Below, in pieces: positions 58,562 to 64,000 of a stretch of 64,000 nucleotides of DNA (positions are counted from its first letter, which is position 1; each line of letters opens with the position of its first letter). The stretch spans positions 45,704-109,703 of the forward strand of contig NZ_KB907267.1 of assembly GCF_000381905.1 (NCBI RefSeq), read 5' to 3'. A model generated the notes under the pieces. The model searched no databases. It saw only the letters and a program-made list of their open reading frames with translations, and had not been told where the DNA came from. Both the position numbers and the translations under genes were made by a program. This DNA is from Paenibacillus fonticola DSM 21315. Lineage in GTDB: Bacteria; Bacillota; Bacilli; Paenibacillales; Paenibacillaceae.

Positions 58562-59347
58562 ATGAAGAAGACTATATATGTTATCGTATTATTCTTCTTA
58601 GGAATTTTAACAGCATGTGATCATGAACAGCTAGAAAATAACAAAACAGTTACTCCCAAAACGACCAATCCCAACACAGCTAACTACCAATCTGAGGCAT
58701 CTAACGAAAAAAATCAGGTGGAGGATTCACCGCAAACTGCTAATGGCCCGTTATCGTTCCTACCGGAAGGGTGGGGCACTTTGGAAGATACAGAGGGATA
58801 TGCCGCTCATGCTGAGGGAGACTTAAATAAGGATGGCATTAATGATATGGCCGCTGTAATAGAGAGGCTGCAGGAAGGTCAAGAGGAAGGCCAAGAGGAA
58901 GGTCAAGAGGAAGGCGAAGAGGCGCCGCCACGCGCACTTCTGATTGCCTTTGGAAATGGGGACGGGACATATACCTTATCGATTATTGCCGAGAATGTCA
59001 TATTAAACCGGGACGAGGGCGGCATTTGGGGTGACCCCTTTGAAAGTTTATCTATAGAAAGAGGATCAGTACTGGTTAGCCACTATGGCGGCAGCAACTG
59101 GCGATGGTATAACAAATACAGATTTAGATTTCAAGAGAATGACTGGTATTTAATAGGCGCAACATGGGGCTCATATTACACAGGCAATGCAGCTAAGGAT
59201 AATGCCGAAGAAGAAGATTATAATTTGCTGACCGGCGAGTTCATCATTAAACAAAGTGATGAAAATGGAAAAGAAACCAGAACTAAAGGAAATCGAGGCA
59301 GGAGAAAACTGGTGAAATTAAGCGAATTCCATCTTGAAGATATGTAA
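58562..59347 (+). CDS. Lipoprotein with FG-GAP-like motif
   Basis: A 261-residue lipoprotein with lipobox LTAC, a long low-complexity linker, then AEGDLNKDGINDMAAVIER, an FG-GAP/EF-hand-like calcium loop as in integrin-type propellers, and a beta-rich domain (HYGGSNWRWYNKYRFRFQ). An in-frame 12-bp microsatellite encodes EGQE repeats (58877-58921). Close relatives in the family carry repeats of FG-GAP units; only one is clear here. Role unknown. Confidence 0.75.
   Translation: MKKTIYVIVLFFLGILTACDHEQLENNKTVTPKTTNPNTANYQSEASNEKNQVEDSPQTANGPLSFLPEGWGTLEDTEGYAAHAEGDLNKDGINDMAAVIERLQEGQEEGQEEGQEEGEEAPPRALLIAFGNGDGTYTLSIIAENVILNRDEGGIWGDPFESLSIERGSVLVSHYGGSNWRWYNKYRFRFQENDWYLIGATWGSYYTGNAAKDNAEEEDYNLLTGEFIIKQSDENGKETRTKGNRGRRKLVKLSEFHLEDM
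58877..58921 (+). repeat. 12-bp microsatellite coding for GQEE units
   Basis: GGTCAAGAGGAA, GGCCAAGAGGAA, GGTCAAGAGGAA and GGCGAAGAG follow each other. Multiples of 12 bp keep frame, so copy number could vary without loss of function. Confidence 0.75.
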
Positions 59348-59358
59348 TTAAACATTTA

Positions 59359-59390
59359 GATCTGATATAACCTTGATCTGATATAACCTT
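59359..59390 (+). repeat. Perfect 16-bp tandem duplication
   Basis: GATCTGATATAACCTT occurs twice in direct succession just after the lipoprotein gene. Confidence 0.8.
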
Positions 59391-59437
59391 GATGTCCCAA
59401 AGAGTCAACCATCCGAATGACCTGAGCCTTTATCGCT

Positions 59438-59584
59438 TATGATACGGATGGGAGCAATGGATGGTCTTTAGAATGGGAGTTCGGCGATCGGATACTTCAT
59501 GACCATATTCAAGTGCAGGCTTTAGGAAGTGATGGGACTACGCAAGCTAATGAGACGATCAATGTAACGGCTGATGTTCCCTAG
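59438..59584 (+). pseudogene. 3' remnant of an extracellular domain gene
   Basis: One frame reads YDTDGSNGWSLEWEFGDRIL and ends ETINVTADVP with TAG at 59582. It looks like the final beta-domain of a secreted protein. No start or ribosome site precedes it. Confidence 0.4.
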
Positions 59585-59612
59585 GAGGGGTTAATTATTG
59601 GGGAGGGCGAGT

Positions 59613-60263
59613 ATGGAAGAGGAATTAAAACGTCTACAGCATAGTCAATCTAATATGATATTTTATTTCATGCTGACGATCGGAACGGTTAGTTCAGTGA
59701 CCATATTACTGATAAATATATTTCGCTGGGTATTAATGGATACGCTGACCCCTTTTATTGCCCCATTTATTGAGATCATCGGATATATTGTTTTCTGCTT
59801 AAGCACATTAGTTGTATTTGTGTATTTTGTTGTAAGCAAACCCAGCCGAAGAGCGAGAAATGGAATCCCTTTTTTACTGAATATCATTATTTTGATATTG
59901 GTATTAGTTGTCCCTATTAATTCGATCGTGTTGAATTTTGATTTTCGTTCCAGCCAACATAAACGGGAAAAGGTAGTTGATATGGTGATGGCAGGGGGAC
60001 TGCTGCCCAATGTTTTTCATAATCCCACTTTAATCCGCTTACCTGACGACTATAAAGAGTTGTCTAAAGGCGGCGGAGAAATTGTTGTTCTAGGGGATGG
60101 AACAGATACGCAAATTTTATTTTTCACTTATCGTGGTGTTACGGATCAATTTGCTGGATTTGTATATTCCGCCGATGGGCAGGAGCCGGATGAAAATCGA
60201 TTTGGGAAATGGGTTGAGGTTAAGCGGTTGGACGAGAAATGGTTTTGGATTAGCGTAACGTAG
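59613..60263 (+). CDS. Four-helix membrane protein, uncharacterised
   Basis: A 216-residue protein: cytoplasmic coiled start (MEEELKRLQHSQSN), three to four helices (YFMLTIGTVSSVTILLINI; IIGYIVFCLSTLVVFVYFVV; LLNIIILILVLVVPINSIVL), and an extracytoplasmic domain of about 100 residues with LIRLPDDYKELSKGGGEIVV. GGGGAGGG precedes ATG 59613. No family is recognised. It is followed 25 bp later by a methyltransferase gene. Confidence 0.65.
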   Translation: MEEELKRLQHSQSNMIFYFMLTIGTVSSVTILLINIFRWVLMDTLTPFIAPFIEIIGYIVFCLSTLVVFVYFVVSKPSRRARNGIPFLLNIIILILVLVVPINSIVLNFDFRSSQHKREKVVDMVMAGGLLPNVFHNPTLIRLPDDYKELSKGGGEIVVLGDGTDTQILFFTYRGVTDQFAGFVYSADGQEPDENRFGKWVEVKRLDEKWFWISVT

Positions 60264-60288
60264 CCTTGTTGATACTGGGGAGGTATGA

Positions 60289-61044
60289 ATGCAAAATTTA
60301 TATGACAACGAAACGTTTTTCAACATGTATAAAAAATTAAGAGAAACTAGAGTAACCCATAATGATTTTATTGAACAACCTGCGATGAAAAGGCTGCTTC
60401 CAGAACTCAAGGGACTAAAAGTTCTTGACCTGGGCTGTGGCTTCGGCGAAATGGCCCACTACTGCATAGAGAAGGGAGCAGCGCAGGTAACGGGTATAGA
60501 TATTTCGGAGAAAATGCTGTCTGCCGCACGTCCTCACCCACAAATTCGTTACTTGCATTGTCCGATGGAAGAGGTTGAATGTAACCGCCATGAATTTGAT
60601 ATTGTAATCAGTTCCTTAGCTTTTCATTATATTAAAGACTATGAATTACTAATCCGTAGAATTGCTAATTGGATTAAACCAAGGGGGTACTTGGTATTCT
60701 CGACAGAGCACCCCGTCATTTTAGCCCATCAAAGCCAAAAGGGCTGGATTCGTGATTCGGATAGCAGCATCCTTCATTGGCCGATCGATAATTATGGTGA
60801 AGAAGGCAGCAGAGCCCAATTTTGGGGGATTGACGGAGTCATAAAATATCATCGGAAACTTTCTACCTTAATCAACGTCCTGATCCAAAATGGACTGACT
60901 GTTCAGGAAGTGGATGAACCGGAATCGATAGCAGAGGGCCTTGCCAAAAAGCCCACACTGCTAAATGAAAAGCGCAGGCCGTCATTTATTCTTATAAAGG
61001 CAAGAAAGCAAGAGGAAGAGTGGGGCGGCCCCGAGCGGACTTGA
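60289..61044 (+). CDS. Class I SAM-dependent methyltransferase
   Basis: A 251-residue methyltransferase. VLDLGCGFGEMAHYCIEKGA is motif I and QVTGIDISEKMLSAAR motif II; FDIVISSLAFHYIKDYE is the acidic post-region. GGGGAGGT precedes the ATG. It resembles small-molecule methyltransferases of the UbiE/Methyltransf_11 type. It stands alone with no pathway context; substrate unknown. Confidence 0.9.
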   Translation: MQNLYDNETFFNMYKKLRETRVTHNDFIEQPAMKRLLPELKGLKVLDLGCGFGEMAHYCIEKGAAQVTGIDISEKMLSAARPHPQIRYLHCPMEEVECNRHEFDIVISSLAFHYIKDYELLIRRIANWIKPRGYLVFSTEHPVILAHQSQKGWIRDSDSSILHWPIDNYGEEGSRAQFWGIDGVIKYHRKLSTLINVLIQNGLTVQEVDEPESIAEGLAKKPTLLNEKRRPSFILIKARKQEEEWGGPERT

Positions 61045-61138
61045 GGTTTCCCGGCTTCGTAAATAGAGGCACGTAAAAGGGAGATAGAACAAATAGAACA
61101 AATGATGAAAAGGACTGATCCTTATAGACGCGCAGCAA

Positions 61139-61738
61139 TTGGCTATGACGGCCTGTCAGCAATCCAAACTGTTTTTAAAGCCAGGAATCTCGGAGAAGGA
61201 ATTCGCGCTCAAATGTGAAGAAATTATGTATTCCTTAGGGGCAGAAGCACTGTGGTATCCAATGCTTGTAAACTTTAATAAGAATTCGATCTATTGTACC
61301 CGCGGAGATCATCTGCCCTCTGAAGATGTGATTTTGTTAGAGAACGATATTGTTCTAGTGGATTATAGTCCAATGCTTGATGGCAAGTGGGGAGATTACT
61401 CGGAGACGATCCTGATCGGGCATGATCCGAAATTTGACCAGCTAATTAAGGATGCCAAGCAAATTTTTGAATTGACTTATGCTTATTCCACACAAGCCGC
61501 GACGATTGGAGATTTATTCAAGTTTTGTGAAGAGCTCATCCATGCCAGAGGGTACCGCTTGCTCGATCCATACGGAAATATTGGGCATTCAATTGAGGAT
61601 GGCAGCAACCAGGACAAGCGTATATATATAAGTCCTGACAATGCACACATTCATTTGAAGGGGAGAAAATGGGCCATTGAGCCGCATATCGGCAAAGGGG
61701 AATATGGGGCGAAATTTGAGAATGTGACAGCTCTTTAG
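61139..61738 (+). CDS. M24-family aminopeptidase-like protein, N-terminal end uncertain
   Basis: At least 199 residues of an Xaa-Pro-peptidase catalytic domain. All five metal ligands are present: VDYSP (Asp), KWGDYSET (Asp), GNIGHSIEDG (His), WAIEPHI (Glu) and GAKFENV (Glu). Family members have an N-terminal domain of 100-150 residues which is absent here, as in some stand-alone relatives. TTG 61139 has no ribosome site; the frame upstream stays open from 61109 (LILIDAQQLAM) with AAAAGGA at 61108-61114, but with no canonical codon. Confidence 0.72.
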   Translation: MAMTACQQSKLFLKPGISEKEFALKCEEIMYSLGAEALWYPMLVNFNKNSIYCTRGDHLPSEDVILLENDIVLVDYSPMLDGKWGDYSETILIGHDPKFDQLIKDAKQIFELTYAYSTQAATIGDLFKFCEELIHARGYRLLDPYGNIGHSIEDGSNQDKRIYISPDNAHIHLKGRKWAIEPHIGKGEYGAKFENVTAL

Positions 61739-61794
61739 AACTGGAAGCTAATTGGAATAACTGCATGCACGTTTAGATAGGAGCGCAGAACAAG

Positions 61795-62256
61795 ATGACA
61801 TTAACAATAAAAAAATTATCCCCGGAGGATGCTGTACCCTATGATTTGCTGCTGCTTGCCGATCCTTCCAAGGAAATCGTGGATGATTACTTATTAAGAG
61901 GCCAGTGCTACATCGCCGCCAGGTCAGGTCAAATGATCGTGGGAGTTTTTGTTTTATTAAGAACCCGGCCGTATACGATGGAGATTATAAACATAGCGGT
62001 GCGGGAGGATTTTCAAGGGAAAGGGATCGGCAAGAAATTAATGCTTCAAGCCATTGCAAAAGCAAAAGAGCAGCAGGTTAAAACGATAGAAATTGGAACG
62101 GGGAACTCAAGCCTTGCTCAACTAGCTTTATATCAGAAGTGCGGGTTCCGGATTGTGGGAGTTGATCAGGATTTTTTTTCGCATCATTATCGGGAGGAAA
62201 TTTTTGAGAACGGCATACGATGCAGAGATATGATCAGGCTGAGATTAGAAATATAA
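61795..62256 (+). CDS. GNAT-family N-acetyltransferase
   Basis: A 153-residue acetyltransferase. IAVREDFQGKGIGKKLMLQA is the acetyl-CoA loop; IGTGNSSLAQLALYQKCGFR and FFSHHYREEIFENGI follow, matching the YvbK-like group. TAGGAGC precedes the ATG. Cytoplasmic; substrate unknown. Confidence 0.9.
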   Translation: MTLTIKKLSPEDAVPYDLLLLADPSKEIVDDYLLRGQCYIAARSGQMIVGVFVLLRTRPYTMEIINIAVREDFQGKGIGKKLMLQAIAKAKEQQVKTIEIGTGNSSLAQLALYQKCGFRIVGVDQDFFSHHYREEIFENGIRCRDMIRLRLEI

Positions 62257-62290
62257 GCTAACGTACATAGTGTATTTGGAGATGAGAGAA

Positions 62291-63286
62291 ATGAGTTGGA
62301 CGAAATGGATTATTGTATTACTGTTGTCTCTTGTGACAACTGCTTGCGGAACTGTGTCAATGGAAGAGGCGATGGAGAACAATACTAGAATCCAGGAAGA
62401 AAGCACGAATTTGCTTGAGGTTCCGGCTAATGCAGAGGAAACACCAAAGGAAGAAATTGCAGCTGAAACAGATTCTATTTCGCCCGAAGAGGAGATGGCC
62501 ATAGCAGAAGAGCTTGCTTTAACGTATATTCATGACTTTCTTAATAATGAGGATGTTAAGGGCAAGGAACGTTTTGTGGAACAGCATGTTATTGAAAGCC
62601 GGCAATCCTTTTTTTTGAGTTATACTCCATTTATTACGGAGGAAGAGTTAAGGATTTACCATCCCAAGGTGATCGAAACGCAGCTGTTTGAATATCATGG
62701 TAACAGTGTCGCGCTTGTCTTCATTCAATACAGCTCCTCCCCTAAAGAGGAATCTGGTACGAAGGAAGTTATTTATTTATTTGAAAATTCCAAAATGGTT
62801 TCAGGGTATCTCCCGTCTAAAACTGCTGCCCATAGCGATCTTGCTTTTCGTGTTATTAGGGAAGGATTCAATAAAACATCTACTCCGCCTAAAGCTGTAT
62901 CAAAAGCAAAGGACTTTTCGGGTGATGAGGAGATCGCTAAAAACTTTTTTAGAAAATTTTTGAATCCTAAAAATGATGACGAACAATTGAAGTATTATGA
63001 GGAGCATATCGAGGAGTCGATGCAATATATGTATGGCACGTTTCCTCAGATTTTTATTAATAAACTCAGGAAATATAACAATCTTGAAGTGGTAGAGTCA
63101 GTTACATACCGATTTGCGGATCAGAGCGAGGGCTCGCTTATTCTTTTTAACTCGTCAGGAACAGAAATCGTTGTTGTTTTGAAACAATCCAAATTTGTTA
63201 TGGCCTACTTGGAGTCAGAACAGACGCATGATTCCATTGTTTTTCAAAAGCTTAGAGAGAAGTTTCAAACTCCGCAGCCAGCTTAA
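62291..63286 (+). CDS. Lipoprotein of unknown function
   Basis: A 331-residue lipoprotein with lipobox VTTAC, then a low-complexity Glu/Asn-rich linker, and two similar domains of about 130 residues each (residues about 75-190: LTYIHDFLNNEDVKGKERFV; about 205-325: NFFRKFLNPKNDDEQLKYYE), indicating an internal duplication. GGAG lies 9 bp before ATG 62291. No family is recognised. Confidence 0.75.
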   Translation: MSWTKWIIVLLLSLVTTACGTVSMEEAMENNTRIQEESTNLLEVPANAEETPKEEIAAETDSISPEEEMAIAEELALTYIHDFLNNEDVKGKERFVEQHVIESRQSFFLSYTPFITEEELRIYHPKVIETQLFEYHGNSVALVFIQYSSSPKEESGTKEVIYLFENSKMVSGYLPSKTAAHSDLAFRVIREGFNKTSTPPKAVSKAKDFSGDEEIAKNFFRKFLNPKNDDEQLKYYEEHIEESMQYMYGTFPQIFINKLRKYNNLEVVESVTYRFADQSEGSLILFNSSGTEIVVVLKQSKFVMAYLESEQTHDSIVFQKLREKFQTPQPA

Positions 63287-64000
63287 GGCATTGATTGATA
63301 GTGAAAAAGAAAGTTGATAGTAAAAAAGAGAACACCGATCGCGCAATATAGTTACCGAGGCTTTCTACTGTACATTTGGTGGGAATCCAGGCCAAATCAT
63401 GACCACCCGTTGGGCGGGTGGTTTGCTGTTGGGGTATAACCCCCTGTTGCCAAACTGCGCCTAAAGACTAGCCTGATCACAAATCTGTTCAGGCTCAGTG
63501 TTATTTGTCACTTTCACTTACCAGTTAAACTGGTTTATTTCTTTCTTGATCGAAAATGTGGCTCAGAACGTGAACGAAATTTTATAACGAAGCTTATGAG
63601 CGCTATCTGTGTAAAAATAACGCTCCTTAAAATGTAACGAAGCTGGGCAACGTTATTTCAGTCTTTACTGCTCCAAACCGAGGATAAACGGCAAAATAGA
63701 GTGTCTGAGATTTGTTGCTATGAACGTTTTTGTCAAACCCTCTATTTTTTCTGCCTGAGCACGTGGCGCGAGAGCAAAAATGCGAGCGACGGTCGGCACG
63801 CTGCTATCCGTGGGTTGGGTACCACATGTTATGCCTTCGTCAAGGAGAGCTTTTGCAAGCTAGAAACGCACGTTCAGTTCTTGGCAAACCTAGTGCAAAC
63901 GAATCACGCATATTCTCTCCCGAACCTTCGTTTGCTCCCGGGCCTCGTGCTCCGGCGTGAGCTTGTCAAGTGCCTTTCTTGACAAGCGAGTGTTCAGATC
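63287..64000. other. Non-coding end of window, possible IS end and rRNA leader
   Basis: No convincing gene in 714 bp. Two adjacent hairpins (ACCACCCG / CGGGTGGT at 63402-63422, and GGGGTATAACCCC at 63431-63443) resemble subterminal palindromes of IS200/IS605 elements. 'aacgaagct' repeats lie at 63592 and 63638. The last 260 bp, ending CTTGACAAGCGAGTGTTCAG, resemble leaders seen just upstream of Paenibacillus rRNA operons; the gene itself would be beyond the window. Confidence 0.35.

Noticed and set aside
63701..63982. Two overlapping ORFs (93 and 76 aa) at the window end
   Set aside because: Arg/Ser/Pro-rich text of the kind produced by rRNA-leader DNA; no ribosome sites.

Overview
The window reads as chromosome from a spore-forming, low-to-mid GC Gram-positive bacterium of the Paenibacillus type. 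The evidence is the dense AGGAGG-type ribosome binding sites, frequent TTG/GTG starts, short-lipobox lipoproteins, an S-layer-homology (SLH) surface protein, a BlaI/M56 pair, a YesM/YesN two-component pair beside a polysaccharide operon, and many paralogous acetyltransferases. No tRNA, rRNA, phage or CRISPR was found. Recent activity is small in scale: gene fragments, dispersed hairpin repeats, tandem repeats and one possible insertion-element end.

Layout. 1-2.1 kb: tail of a probable solute-binding protein, then a BlaI repressor and a M56 metallopeptidase with a repeat-rich tail. 2.1-6.1 kb: AT-rich, gene-poor ground with an orphan MNT nucleotidyltransferase, a decayed HIT gene, a solute-binding lipoprotein, a NIPSNAP protein and small ORFs. 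6.1-14 kb: GMC oxidoreductase, Nudix hydrolase, copper-amine-oxidase-N/ankyrin protein, an AgrC/LytTR-type two-component system and a large penicillin-binding-like serine hydrolase. 14.2-17.6 kb: an 1123-residue PQQ-propeller/SLH surface protein. 17.8-24.6 kb: single genes (alpha/beta hydrolase, acetyltransferases, MarR-controlled quinone oxidoreductase, DUF2975/YozG pair, second serine hydrolase). 24.7-26.5 kb: a GTP cyclohydrolase II and luciferase-like monooxygenase pair. 26.9-33.2 kb: OmpR/histidine kinase pair, then an MBOAT/SGNH/DHHW/DUF4358 cluster that looks like an exopolysaccharide O-acetylation machine. 33.4-37.6 kb: an R2K-type ATP-grasp gene, membrane proteins, and an intact plus a deleted copy of a GH8 xylan-oligosaccharide hydrolase.

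37.8-38.2 kb holds a module with no long reading frame: a 31-residue holin-like toxin whose Shine-Dalgarno and start codon lie inside a 14-bp hairpin, faced by a convergent antisense promoter (predicted type I toxin-antitoxin). 41.3-45.3 kb is an NCS2 permease, ankyrin/TPR protein and M20 amidohydrolase operon for a purine or ureide-like nitrogen source, behind a structured leader. 45.4-57.6 kb is a polysaccharide locus: YesN/YesM divergent from a sugar-binding lipoprotein, two permeases, a DUF2264 protein, a heparinase II/III-family lyase and a GH88 unsaturated glucuronyl hydrolase. Together these sense, import and break down unsaturated uronic-acid oligosaccharides. 57.6-64 kb is repeat-rich, with lipoproteins, a methyltransferase, a M24 peptidase and an acetyltransferase.

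The main unexplained signal is a dispersed intergenic repeat. A hairpin with a conserved apex (CCTAAGAT ... ATCTAAGG) occurs nine times. Its lower stem changes in a compensated way between copies. Three or four copies are preceded by a motif containing a consensus -10 box (ATGTATAATCATGGAAGAAG). That motif occurs seven times in all, always on the plus strand. All starts were chosen by eye from ribosome binding sites and family expectations; no database search was possible.
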